From assembly GCA_028826165.1 (NCBI GenBank), contig JAPDFW010000098.1:96001-160000 (forward strand): a DNA stretch of 64,000 bases. Direction: 5' to 3'. Within the stretch, counting starts at the first letter, position 1. Each line of letters begins with the position of its first letter. Both the position numbers and the translations under genes were made by a program. The stretch comes from Anaeramoeba ignava. Lineage: Eukaryota; Metamonada; Anaeramoebidae. The notes under the pieces were generated by a model, which was given only the letters and a program-made list of their open reading frames with translations, searched no databases and was not told the DNA's origin. Of the stretch, positions 46,534 to 57,579 are shown piece after piece.

Positions 46534-48288
46534 TTAATTCGAAAAAATAGATAATAAATCAGAACTTAAAAAAGAAAAATACAATTTGGATTGAATCTCA
46601 AATGTTTGCATATCTTGATTGGGTTGATTTTGAATTAAAGGTTTAATTGAGGAATTTTTGAAATCAATCAATTTTTTTTTTGGAAATTTAATTTTTTCAA
46701 AAATAGAATTTGAATCAATATCATAAATTTCTATTAAGTTTTTATTTTGTTCTGAAATGGCAACTAATCGACGATTATTCTTTAAAAAGATATGAGAACT
46801 TAAAACTGTAGAATTTTGATCGAGTTTTTTCATCCAAATATTTGAATTTTGCTGATAATTTTCATTCAGATCAAAAACTTGGAGTTGAGTTGAATTTTGA
46901 AAGTGAATTGTAGTTAAAAAAAGAGAAGAATTGGGAAGTGCCTTTATATTTGAGCACTCACCAGTTAATGGAAGAAGAATATTTTCGAATTGAAGATCTG
47001 GCTTTTTTCTAGAAAACAATAAACCTAATTTTGTTCCGATTAAAATTCCTTGATTTTCTTCATTTTGTTCTTGATTTAAGGAAATGCAAGAAAGAGAATG
47101 AACCGGCGAATTAAACCCTGTATGAATTGTAGTTAAAGGTTTTGCGAGGTTTCTGGTATCGAAGAGACTCACATCTCCATTTTCTTTTCCGCAATAAAAA
47201 ACTGTCGAATTTGGATCGAAACAACATGAAAAAATTTTTTCATCACTTTCAAATCCAAAAATTTGTTGATTTGATTTTGCGCTTGTTAATTTAATCCATT
47301 TGTCTTGGGAAACAGTAAGAACGAGTTCGTTTTTGCATTTTAAATCCTCAATTTTGCAACTGTGAAGAGGAATAAAGCGAATACTTTCAAGATTTTCTTG
47401 ATCAATTTGAACAATTCCAAAATTTTGAAATCGTTGTTGAGCCACAAAGAAGGAATTATTGTATGAACAAAAGTCATGGATATTGGAAGATAATATTGTG
47501 CGTGAATCGATAAAGTTGAAATTATTGAAAAACGCATATGGATTTTTAGTTGGAGATTTGAGGTCATGAATGCATAAAAAATTTCTCTGGAAATTTTGGC
47601 TTGGTTGTTGGCTGCTCCGAATATTCCAAGGAGAAGCTGTGCAGAGCATGTTTGTGTTGTTGTTATTTCCTGCAAAAGATATATTTGATTTTAAATTGTT
47701 TAATGGCTTCAATATCCATTTTGATGGAGAATTAAATTTTTGGAAAATTCCGTTATTTTTTTCAAATTTTTTATTTTTTCTATAATTTTCTAAAAATGAA
47801 TCCAATTCTTTTTCCTTGTTTTCCAAATTGAGTTTTTCTTTTGTCAATTTTTCAATATTATTTTCCAGCTCCTTAATTTTAAGATCAAGATCCTTTAATT
47901 CATTTTGGAAATCAAGTTTAATTTTCTGATTTTTTTGGAAAATATTTTTATCGAAAGAGAAAGTTTGATTTGGATAAATTTTCCAAATTTCTCTTTGATT
48001 TGCTCTTTTATTGCACATGGGACATTTTTTTCTTCTGCTTGGACATTTCTGGAGATATTCTTTAATACATTTTCTGCCAAAAGAATGCCCACAACTCAAA
48101 GAACATAGTTCATGTTCACCTTTCATTGTGCAAACTTGAGAACATAAAGAACAATAAAAAGCGTTTTTTTGTTTTTGAGTTTGTGATAATGTTTGTTTAT
48201 CAATTTCAATAACATTTTGATTTGAATCTTCAATAAGATCTTGGTCCATTTCTTTTTTACGTTTTTTATTATTTTTTTTTGATTTCAT
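46534..48288 (-). CDS. RFWD3-like RING/WD40 E3 ubiquitin ligase
   Basis: Intronless, 584 aa. The RING finger spans residues ~46-92 (YCSLCSQVCTMKGEHEL, SLSCGHSFGRKCI, KKCPMCNKRA), immediately followed by a coiled coil (~125-170) and a C-terminal propeller (~190-580; FSCCFDPNSTVFYCGKENGDVSLFDTR, TGFNSPVHSLS). Order and RING spacing match animal RFWD3, whose RING reads CTICFEQW...CGHLFG...CPQCNKKA. RFWD3 ubiquitinates RPA and RAD51 at stalled forks and interstrand crosslinks; here that role is inferred. The N-terminus is short (about 40 residues, lysine-rich) and lacks the long SQ-rich region of the human protein. An ATCGGAT array lies just 5'. Confidence 0.88.
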   Translation of the reverse strand: MKSKKNNKKRKKEMDQDLIEDSNQNVIEIDKQTLSQTQKQKNAFYCSLCSQVCTMKGEHELCSLSCGHSFGRKCIKEYLQKCPSRRKKCPMCNKRANQREIWKIYPNQTFSFDKNIFQKNQKIKLDFQNELKDLDLKIKELENNIEKLTKEKLNLENKEKELDSFLENYRKNKKFEKNNGIFQKFNSPSKWILKPLNNLKSNISFAGNNNNTNMLCTASPWNIRSSQQPSQNFQRNFLCIHDLKSPTKNPYAFFNNFNFIDSRTILSSNIHDFCSYNNSFFVAQQRFQNFGIVQIDQENLESIRFIPLHSCKIEDLKCKNELVLTVSQDKWIKLTSAKSNQQIFGFESDEKIFSCCFDPNSTVFYCGKENGDVSLFDTRNLAKPLTTIHTGFNSPVHSLSCISLNQEQNEENQGILIGTKLGLLFSRKKPDLQFENILLPLTGECSNIKALPNSSLFLTTIHFQNSTQLQVFDLNENYQQNSNIWMKKLDQNSTVLSSHIFLKNNRRLVAISEQNKNLIEIYDIDSNSIFEKIKFPKKKLIDFKNSSIKPLIQNQPNQDMQTFEIQSKLYFSFLSSDLLSIFSN

Positions 48289-48349
48289 ATTTACAAAAAT
48301 AAAAGAAAAATAAAAGAAAAAGAAAAAAATGAATTTTAATTTTGGATTT

Positions 48350-49035
48350 TAATTTTGATTTAAAAAAGGAAAAATCGGACATTTCTCAATTTAATTTTAA
48401 TTTTGGATTTTATTTTAAAAAGAAAAAATCGGATATTTCTCATTTTAATTTTAATTTTAATTTTGGATTTTGATTTAAAAAAGGAAAAATCGGACATTTT
48501 TTAATTTTAATTTTTATTTTTATTTTTGATTTAAAAAAGAAAAAATCGGATATTTCTTATTTTTATTTTTAATTTTAATTTAAAAAAGAAAAAATCGGAT
48601 ATTTCTCAATTTAATTTATTTTAATTTTGATTTAAAAAAGGAAAAATCGGATATTTCTCAATTTAATTTTAATTTTAATTTTGGATTTTGATTTAAAAAA
48701 GGAAAAATCGGATATTTCTCATTTTAATTTTAATTTAAAAAAGAAAAAATCGGACATTTTTTAATTTAATTTTATTTTTAATTTTAATTTAAAAAAGGAA
48801 AAATTGGATATTTCTCAATTTAATTTTAATTTTGGATTTTAATTTAAAAAAGGAAAAATCGGATATTTCTCATTTTTATTTTTAATTTTGGATTTTATTT
48901 TAAAAAAGGAAAAATTGGATATTTCTTATTTTATTTTAATTTTAATTTTAATTTAAAAAAGAAAAAATCGGATATTTCTTATTTTAATTTTAATTTTAGT
49001 TTTAAAAAGAAAAAATCGGATATTTCTCAATTTAA
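48350..49035 (+). repeat. Array of ~13 units of ~55 bp with GAAAAATCGGATATTTCT core
   Basis: The word aaaaatcggayatttct (Y = T or C) recurs about every 40-60 bp from 48370 to 49020, separated by TTTAATTTTAATTTTGGATTTT spacers. The CG-containing core is conserved while spacers vary in length. It sits between the RFWD3 start codon and the stop of the NPC1-N-like gene. Confidence 0.92.
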
Positions 49036-49120
49036 TTTTTGATTTGATTTTATTTTTATTTTAATTTTATTTTGATTTTATTTTTGATTTGAATTTGAAT
49101 TTGAAAAAGAAAAATTTTGA

Positions 49121-51405
49121 TTAAAAATCTGCTTTTAATTTTTTTGGTGATTCTTGATTCCTTTTAACAATTCTTGATACTATAACAGTTATAAATCCTA
49201 TTCCAATTAAAATTATTAAACCTCCTAATTCAGCATTAAAGCAATCCATATGTAAAAATTTGCAATCATCATTTTCATAAGTAATTCCTTTTCCTGATTC
49301 ACAAGCAGTTGGACAAACAATACAATCACAATTATCTTCACAATTTTGTATTTGATCCATTGGACAAAATGCATTTGGATCATCATCATCTTTTATATAT
49401 ATATATATTTTTTGAAAAAGAAAAAAAGTGTCAAAAAAATTTCCCAAAAAGAAAAAAAATTTTTTTTTTACCATCAGTATAAACAAATAAAACTTCATTA
49501 GGAATTGCTTGTTGTCCTTGTGTTATCCAAAATGCTTCGTATGTTGGCCACATTGATTGAACAAAATGAACCCATTTACATGAATCATAAACTGCTTTTG
49601 CCCAATCTCGGCAAACTGTAAAATTTGGTAAAATTAATGGTTCTCCATCTACTTGATTTTGAGTTGTAATATAATTTCCTAATTTAAAACAATTTTTTAA
49701 TATTAAATATTAAATATTAAATTGAATATTGAATTAAATTAAATAGAATTGAATTGAATTGAATTGAATATTGAATTGAATTGAATATTGAATTGAATTG
49801 AATTGAATATTAAATATTAAATATTAAATTCAATATTGAATTGAATTGAATTAAATTGAATTGAATTGAATTGAATATTGAATTGAATTGAATTAAATTG
49901 AATTGAATTGAATATTGAATTGAATGAATTGAAATTGAATTGAAATTAAATTGAATTGAAATTGAATTGGAATGAATATGAATATTGAATTGAATTGAAT
50001 TGAATTGAATTGGAATTGAATATTAAATATTAAAATTGAATATTGAATTGAATTGAATTGAATTGAATTGGAATTGAAATTGAATTGAATATTGGTGAAA
50101 TTGAATTGGAATTGAATTAAATAGTATTAAATATTAAAATTGAAATTAAATAATAAAATTAAATATTGAATGAATTGAATATTGAATATTGAATATTGAA
50201 TTGAATAAATATGAAATATTGAATATTGAATTAAATATTAAAATTAAATTGAATTGAATTAAATTAAATTAAATATTAAAATATTGAATTGAAATATTGA
50301 ATATTAAATATTAAAATTGAATAATCAAATATTAAATGAATTGAAATGAATTGGAGTGAAAATTGGAGTGAAAATATTGAATATTGAATTGAATTGAAAT
50401 GAATTGAATTGAAATGAATTGAATTGAATATTGAATTGAATATTAAATATTGAATTGAATTGAATTGAATATTGAATTGAATATTGAATTGAAATATGAA
50501 TAAAAATATTGGAATTGAATATTGAATTGAATGGTGAATTGAATTGAATTGAATTAAATTGAATTGAATTAAATTGGAATTGAATTGGTGGGAATGGAAT
50601 AAATTGAAATATTGGAATTGAATTGAATTGAATTGAATATTAAATATTGAAAAATATTGAATATGAATTGAATATTGAATATTGATTGAATTGAAATTGA
50701 AATGATTGAATGGAATTGAATTGAATTGAATTGAATTGAATTGAATTAAATTTAAATTAAAAATTAAATTAAAATTGAATTGAAATTGAATTGAATTGAA
50801 TTAAATTGAATTAAATTGAATTGAGTTGAATATTGAATTGAATTAAATATTGAATTAAATTGAATTGAGTTGAATTAAATATTAAATTAAATTGAATTGA
50901 GTTGAATATTGAATTGAATTAAATTGAATTAAATATTGAATTGAATTGAATATTGAATATTAAATATTAAATTGAATTAAATTGAATATTGAATTGAATT
51001 ATTGAATATTTATTGATTTAAAAATTAAATTATTGAATATTGAATTAAATTAAATTGAGTTATTGAAAGTTAAATACCTTGTTCAGGAGAGCAAGTATAT
51101 CCACACCAAGTGAAATATAAGTTATTAATACAAGCAGGACAAGAACCAAAAAAATTAACAGCAGTTTGGAAATTATTTTTAAAGAAAGCTGCTTGAGAAT
51201 CATTACAACAAGCTGTATGATTATATAAATCTTGATAAGGTTCACAAGCTAAACCAGTTAAATTGATATTAATTGGAGGATGTTTCCATACAACTGGTGG
51301 ATGACCTTGAAGTGCACAAATATCTTCTACTCCTAAAACCTTATTATTCTCATTTATAATTACTATTATTATTAACGTAAATATTATTTTTGTATAATTT
51401 TTCAT
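49121..51405 (-). CDS. NPC1 N-terminal-domain-like single-pass membrane protein
   Basis: Three exons (51078-51405, 49472-49678, 49121-49389) total 804 nt, giving 267 aa. A signal peptide (YTKIIFTLIIIVIINE) is followed by the sterol-binding NPC1-N pattern: HTACCNDSQAAFF, then SCPACINNLYFTWCGYTCSPEQ, continuing across the splice to GNYITT, then VCRDWAKAVYDSCK. The domain ends in a Cys-rich stretch (CEDNCDCIVCPTACESG), one TM helix (GGLIILIGIGFITVIVS) and a basic tail. In NPC1 this domain accepts cholesterol from NPC2 in the lysosome lumen. Here it stands alone without the sterol-sensing or RND region, so a carrier or receptor role is inferred. Confidence 0.82.
49682..51060 (-). repeat. AATTCAATATT-type repeat filling intron 1 of the NPC1-N-like gene
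   Basis: About 1.38 kb of GAATTGAATATTGAATTG words (plus strand) with frequent small changes, bounded by GTATTT and AAATTAG splice sites. Read in the sense of the gene it is AATTCAATATTC, the same composition and direction as the long intron of the folate-receptor-like gene at 12.7 kb. Confidence 0.88.
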
Positions 51406-51689
51406 TTCTTTCTTATTTCTTATTTATTCTTTATTAAAAAATTTGAAAAGAAATTAAAAATTAAAAATTAAAAATCAAATTTTTATTTTTATTTTTTTTT
51501 TTAGATTAAATTTTTTGTCAATTTTATGATCTTTTTGTCTTATTAATTTTTTTTTTATTTATTTCTTTATTAAATTTTTTATTTAATTTTTCAATTAAAT
51601 TTAATTAAGATTTATTTATAATTTTTTAATTAAGATTAATTTTATAATTTATTTATAATTTATTTATAATTTTTCAATTAAATTTAATT

Positions 51690-52500
51690 TATAATTTTTA
51701 TCCGATTTATTTATAATTAATTTTATATTAAATTTATAATTTATTTCAATTAATTAAATTTAATTTATAATTTTTATCCGATTTTTTATATTAAATTTTA
51801 ATTTATAATTTTTTATAATTTTTATATTAAATTTAATTTATAATTAATTTATAATTTTTATCCGATTTTTATATTAAATTTAATTTATAATTTTTATATA
51901 ATTTTTATATTAAATTTAATTTATATTTAATTTACAATTTTTTATAATTTTTATTTAAATTTAATTATAATTTATTTATAATTTTTATCCGATTTTTATA
52001 TTAAATTATAAGAAATTAAATTTAATTTATAATTTAAATTTATAATTTTTATCCGATTTTAAATTAAATTTAATTTATAATTTATTTTATAATTTTTTAT
52101 ATTAAATTTAATTTATAATTTTTATAATTTTTATCCGATTTTTATATTAAATTTATATTTTTATTTAAATTTTTATTTATAATTTTTATATTAAATTTAA
52201 TTTATAATTTATTTAATTAATTTAATTTTTATATTTTTATATATAATTTTTTATATTAAATTTTATTTATAATTTTTATATATTTAATTTATAATTTTTT
52301 ATCCGATTTTATATTAAATTTAATTTATAATTTTTAAATTTTTATATTAAATTTAATTTATAATTTTTTATAATTTATAATTTTTATCCGATTTTTATAT
52401 TAAATTTAATTTATAATTTTTATATAATTTATTTATAATTTTATATTAAATTTAATTTATAATTTATTTATAATTTTTATCCGATTTTTATATTAAATTT
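51690..52500 (-). repeat. Dispersed array of nine ATAAAAATCGGATAAAAAT motifs
   Basis: On the plus strand tttttatccgatttttatat occurs nine times at about 51702, 51776, 51861, 51989, 52052, 52134, 52302, 52386 and 52479, at irregular 60-170 bp spacing, in a TTTAATTTATAATTTTTATA background. The reverse complement shares AAAATCGGATA with the 48.35-49.03 kb array. No gene is seen in 51406-52665. Confidence 0.88.
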
Positions 52501-52665
52501 TATATATAATTTTATATATAATTTTTATATAATTTTTATATTAAATTTAATTGAAATTATTATTTCGAATTGTGTTTAATTCCTTTCATCAAATTTTGTT
52601 GAAAAAAAGAAAATTATTTAAAAAAAAAAATCTTTTTTTGAAAATTCCTTTTTTTGAAAAGTAAA

Positions 52666-54912
52666 TTAAAGTAAAATAAAATCATCATCATCATCATCAT
52701 CCTTCTTTGAATCAATATTCTCATTATTCTTACTCTGATCTTTCTCCTTCAAATTCTCCTCGTGAATGGTCATTTCATTAACATAATTCTCAAGCATCTT
52801 CTCAACATTTTTATGCAAAAGATCCAAACCAGTCAAATTTTCCAAAAAAGAAGGTTCATTAAAAACTTTCAGCAAAAAATCAAATCCACCTTCATGATAA
52901 GCATTTCTAACAATAGAAGAGCAAGCAACACACTTAGAAAAAGGGGAGCTCGAAACAAGAAAATTATCGAAAGAAGAAAGATACCCCCTAATTTGATGGG
53001 GGACATAACCAAGTGGTGATTTAACTTCTTGGGGGGACTCTTTTGTATCTGATAAAGCAAACCATTTTTGAGGATGATGCAGAATGCTCACAAGCAGCTC
53101 AACACCAAGAGAACCAGCAATGGGACTTAGCGCAGGACGCGTGACAGTGCACTGCATATCGAGAGTGCGGTCTGATATCGAATCAATGGGCGCAACAACG
53201 TCCTGACAGAAATAACAAGCATGGGTCATCGGCGATTTGGGATGCACTCCGCCATCAGACTCGCCTTCAGGAACGCCATGGCGCATGACAAAGTAATTTG
53301 CAAACCCAAGCGCGATGTCGATGACAGGCTTCCCATGATACGCACAGAGCATTGAGGGCAACCAGCGGGATTCGCGGGTGTCTGTCATCAAAAACACAAC
53401 ATCGTGATCCTTAATCAAATTTTCGATCTCTTCAACAGACTTTTTTGTGGCTTCAATCTCGCGGGAAGTAACAACATGACCGGGCATAGGGATCATAATA
53501 ACATGACCCGAAGACTTAACACTTGGGAAAATTCGGGACAATTGTTCCCCGGCAACGGTCGCTTTATAACGGCCGTTGGAAACATGAGAATCCTCAAAAG
53601 TATACAACCACTGGCGCACTGGATTTGAATAGGAAACACGCCCGCCATCTACAAAGGTAATGTGCCGAAATCCCCAGCCGAGCAGAGCGCGACCCACAAC
53701 ACACCCAAGAGTTCCTGCCCCGATCAAAAGACATTTTGTGCGCGAAATGATCTCAAGGTCGAGCTCAGGAAGCAGCCGCCATCTCATCAACTGGAGATTC
53801 AAATTGACTGCAGACTCGGCAAGTTTCTCAGGAGACATCAGTCCGCTCAGATCCACAAGTCGCGGCGCTAACTTTCCTTTCGTGTTTTTTTCCCAGCCAC
53901 TTGACTCAAACACGCATTCTTGTCCCTCCTTCAGATTTTTTCCAGAAACATCCTCGACAACAGGCACTTGCAAATCAAGCACAAAGCTGTTCTTGATGTC
54001 CGAGTTCGATGGGTCTTCCCTTATACACACAACCTTCAGTCGCGAAACAGCAAAGCGCACCGAGATTAAGGCCAAAATATTTCTCAACGGCCATCCCGGC
54101 ACAAAAGATACCCCCGAAGGGTCAATAAACCCCACAATATACTCAATATCCTCACTCTCCTCTTTCTTATTCTCCTCTTTTTCTTTCCCCCAAAAAGTAT
54201 TCCATTCACTTAATTTTCCAACGGAAATTGCGTCCTCTTCTTTTTCCTTTGTTTTCTTAATCAAAAACACGTTCAAATTGCCTGTTTTGCCAGTCGAAAT
54301 TTTATCTTCATCACTCTCCAAATCCGGCTCTCTTAGCCTGAGCAGGGATCCATAAAGCGCTTCAATTTGCTTTTCGGAAAAAAACTTGTCAATCATAACT
54401 GGGGGTTCTTTATGGGAAATAAGATCGCCGTTTTTGCTTTTCAAAATAAGCGCTGGGAACGCGAACCAATAGTAAAAAATATACTTCTTCAGATCAGCAT
54501 AAGTCAGCAAAAGAAACCTTCCGAGGCGAGAGGTATCCTCAAGAGCCTCACCGTTTACTATGTCTTGCCAAATCAAATTTGCAGTGTTTTTGAACAGTTG
54601 GATTTTATCGAGATTTTTGTATTCTTTCATTGTATTCGTGTTCAATATTGTTCCTGGCGCCATAAAAGAAAACGGCGCAAGATGTTTGTATTCTTTTTGG
54701 CTGTAATCTGCATACTCAAAAGAGTTCATGTTCAGCCAGAACTGTGTCGGGAAATCTGGTTCATATTTTGCTCGATAAGTTCCAAATATTGTTTTTTCTG
54801 AATTGTCAAGTTTCCATTCGTTTAGTTTCGTTTTTGTTAGTGTAGACCAGAATATTGGCTCAACAATCGATGAGAATGGTTGATATACAACAAGGTTTTT
54901 TTTTGATGTCAT
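52666..54912 (-). CDS. ATG7: ATG7, E1-like activating enzyme of autophagy
   Basis: Intronless, 748 aa (human 703). The N-terminal half shows the ATG7 fold (QPFSSIVEPIFWSTL, FDNSEKTIFGTYR-like region, GFIDPSGVSFVPGWPLRN). The adenylation domain has LLIGAGTLGCVVGRALLGWG at ~393-412 and FVDGGRVSYSNPVRQWLY. The catalytic Cys is residue 588 in LDMQCTVTRPALSPIAG; zinc-ligand CYFC and CVAC motifs are present. ATG7 activates ATG8 and ATG12 and passes them to ATG3 and ATG10. The C-terminus has an acidic run (DDDDDDDFILL). The middle of the gene is clearly richer in G+C than every neighbour and uses codons such as GCG and CGC. Confidence 0.97.
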   Translation of the reverse strand: MTSKKNLVVYQPFSSIVEPIFWSTLTKTKLNEWKLDNSEKTIFGTYRAKYEPDFPTQFWLNMNSFEYADYSQKEYKHLAPFSFMAPGTILNTNTMKEYKNLDKIQLFKNTANLIWQDIVNGEALEDTSRLGRFLLLTYADLKKYIFYYWFAFPALILKSKNGDLISHKEPPVMIDKFFSEKQIEALYGSLLRLREPDLESDEDKISTGKTGNLNVFLIKKTKEKEEDAISVGKLSEWNTFWGKEKEENKKEESEDIEYIVGFIDPSGVSFVPGWPLRNILALISVRFAVSRLKVVCIREDPSNSDIKNSFVLDLQVPVVEDVSGKNLKEGQECVFESSGWEKNTKGKLAPRLVDLSGLMSPEKLAESAVNLNLQLMRWRLLPELDLEIISRTKCLLIGAGTLGCVVGRALLGWGFRHITFVDGGRVSYSNPVRQWLYTFEDSHVSNGRYKATVAGEQLSRIFPSVKSSGHVIMIPMPGHVVTSREIEATKKSVEEIENLIKDHDVVFLMTDTRESRWLPSMLCAYHGKPVIDIALGFANYFVMRHGVPEGESDGGVHPKSPMTHACYFCQDVVAPIDSISDRTLDMQCTVTRPALSPIAGSLGVELLVSILHHPQKWFALSDTKESPQEVKSPLGYVPHQIRGYLSSFDNFLVSSSPFSKCVACSSIVRNAYHEGGFDFLLKVFNEPSFLENLTGLDLLHKNVEKMLENYVNEMTIHEENLKEKDQSKNNENIDSKKDDDDDDDFILL

Positions 54913-54949
54913 TTAATTGAGTGAGAAAAAAAATGAAAAATGAAAAAAA

Positions 54950-55780
54950 TAATTTTAATTTTGATTTTAATTTTAATTTTAATTTTAATTTTAATTTTAA
55001 TTTTCAATTTTAATTTTAATTTTAATTTTAATTTTAATTTTAATTTTAATTTTAATTTTAATTTTAATTTTAATTTTTAATTTTAATTTTAATTTTAATT
55101 TTAATTTTAATTTTAATTTTAATTTTAATTTTAATTTTAATTTTAATTTTAATTTTAATTTTAATTTTTGATTTTAATTTTAATTTTTAATTTTAATTTT
55201 AATTTTGATTTTAATTTTAATTTTAATTTTAATTTTGATTTTAATTTTAATTTTAATTTTAATTTTAATTTTGATTTTAATTTTAATTTTTAATTTTTAA
55301 TTTTGATTTTAATTTTAATTTTAATTTTGATTTTAATTTTGATTTTAATTTTTAATTTTAATTTTAATTTTAATTTTAATTTTAATTTTAATTTTAATTT
55401 TAATTTTAATTTTAATTTTAATTTTAATTTTTAATTTTAATTTTAATTTTAATTTTAATTTTAAATTTTAATTTTAATTTTAATTTTAATTTTAATTTTG
55501 ATTTTAATTTTAATTTTAATTTTAATTTTAATTTTAATTTTAATTTTAATTTTAATTTTGATTTTAATTTTAATTTTAATTTTAATTTTAATTTTAATTT
55601 TAATTTTAATTTTGATTTTAATTTTAATTTTAATTTTAATTTTGATTTTGATTTTAATTTTAATTTTAATTTTAATTTTGATTTTGATTTTAATTTTAAT
55701 TTTGATTTTAATTTTAATTTTAATTTTGATTTTGATTTTGATTTTTAATTTGAAATTGATTTTAATTTTGATTTTTAAAT
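54950..55780 (-). repeat. (TTTTAA)n tail 3' of RCC1-BTB copy 5
   Basis: About 830 bp of TTTTAA hexamers with scattered TTTTGA variants lie between the ATG7 start and the stop of the minus-strand RCC1-BTB copy. On the coding strand this is AAAATT/AAAATC, as behind the other copies. The ILILIL frame is an artefact. Confidence 0.93.
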
Positions 55781-57579
55781 TTAATTTTCATTTTGATTAT
55801 TAAATTTATTAATTAATAAATCAAATAAATTTGGATTTGTTTGATTTAATTGAAAATAATCAATTCCAATTTGAATTTCATCAATCATTTCTTGTGTAAT
55901 TTGAATTTCATCTTTAATTTGATTTGAATAAATCCAATATTCAAATATTTGAAATGATTTATTACTTAATTCACTATAATCTGTAACTTTATTTGATTTA
56001 TCTTCAGTTACAGATAAAAACATTCCTCGATATAATTCACTTCTCATTATTAATATTAATTTAGGAAATTTATATTGTTTTTCTTTTCTTTCAATTATAA
56101 AATCTTTTTCATTTTCATTTTCATTTTCATTTAAATAAATTCTTTTCATTGTTTCTTCAATTTTTTCATTTGAATTTATAATTTCTTTAATTTCAAAATA
56201 TAATTTTGGATTTATTATTCTGTTTGAATAAATCATTTCAAATATTTGATTTGATTCTTTAATTGATTTTTTTGAAATAATTTCTTTAAGTTTTTCAATT
56301 TCATTTTCATTTTGATTTTGATTTAATCTATATTTCAATATTAATTTATGAGCTTTGATTATTTCTCCATTTTTGGTTTTAAATGAAATATCACAAAATT
56401 CTTTTCTTCTAAATAGTTTTATCAAATCTTCTTCAAGATTGGAAAAAGAAGGAGAATAATAAAGAAATGATTTAGAAACTCCACAAGAAATATGATAATT
56501 ATAAATATTTTCATTAAATCTTAATTTAGGAAGTTCAATTTGAAATGGAATTAATTGATACCAAGATGTATCTTCAGTTCCTAATTGACCATAACCATTA
56601 TCTCCAAATCCAATTAATTTTGAATTAGAAGTTAAAATCAAAGTATGAGCATTTCCAACAGAAATTTCAAGAATATTATCATCATTTTCAAATAAAGATG
56701 ATTTGATTTCAGTAAATTCATTTGTATATTTATCTCCTTTGCCAAGTCCATTATATATCCAATATCCACATGAATAAAGTTTTCTTTTTGGATTTTGATT
56801 TTCATTTTCATTTCAACCAACATTATTGAATGATAATTTCCACATTGAATATCAATTATTTTACCTTTTGGAATATTTTGGATTTTGGTTAATTTTTGGA
56901 TTTTTGTTTCTTCTTCTCTTGATTCTCCTAATCCAAGTTGACCAGATATATTATCACCACATCCAAATAATTCTTGATTTGAATTTAAAAGAAAAACATG
57001 TTTTGAAGAATTTCCTGAAAATATTTTAGAAACATTTTTCATCATTAAAATTGGTTTTTCTGTTTTTTTAAGTGTTTCAGAATCAAAACCAAGTTGACCA
57101 TATTCATTTGAACCAATTCCATAAGCATTTTGATTTGAAGTTAATAAGTAAATTAAATTATTTCCAGAAACAATATCTTCAATTATTCTATCATTTGTAT
57201 CTTCAATTAATGATGAAATATTGATAAATTCATTTGTATTTTTTGGATTAATATCTTTTCCTTTGGCAAATACATTTCCTTCTATTGTTAAAATAGCTTC
57301 ATTATTATAACCAACAGTTACTTTTTGAATATTTTTAATTTGGATTTTTGAAGGATTTTGATTTGAATCATTTTCATTTAAATATTCTATTGCTTTTCCA
57401 TTTTCAAAAAGGAAAATTGTTCCAAAATTTGATGATGAAATTTGTTTAATTTGTTTTTCATTTTCATTTTCATTTTCATTTTCAAATTTAAATTTAATTG
57501 TTTTTGTTATTATTTTATTTGTTTCATTTTTGATAAGAATTGGATATTGATTTTGACCAAAAAATAAACAATCATTCAT
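55781..57579 (-). pseudogene. RCC1-BTB copy 5, one frame break
   Basis: Starts MNDCLFFGQNQYPIL at 57579 and aligns end to end with copies 3 and 4, finishing FNNQNEN at 55781. Near 56815 the frame breaks: after HSIMLV the copy has ttgaaatgaaaatg where relatives have ttgaaaatgaaaat, one A short. Correct sense resumes in the frame that carries FTEIKSSLFENDDNIL and both BTB domains. Everything else is intact (FGCGDNISGQLGLGE, FGDNGYGQLGTED), so it is either a very young pseudogene or a functional gene with a homopolymer sequencing error. It is divergent from syntaxin, with 113 bp between starts. Confidence 0.7.

Noticed and set aside
53404-54801. Plus-strand frames opposite ATG7, up to 231 codons
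   Set aside because: Higher GC removes stop codons on the opposite strand; ATG7 on minus is unambiguous.
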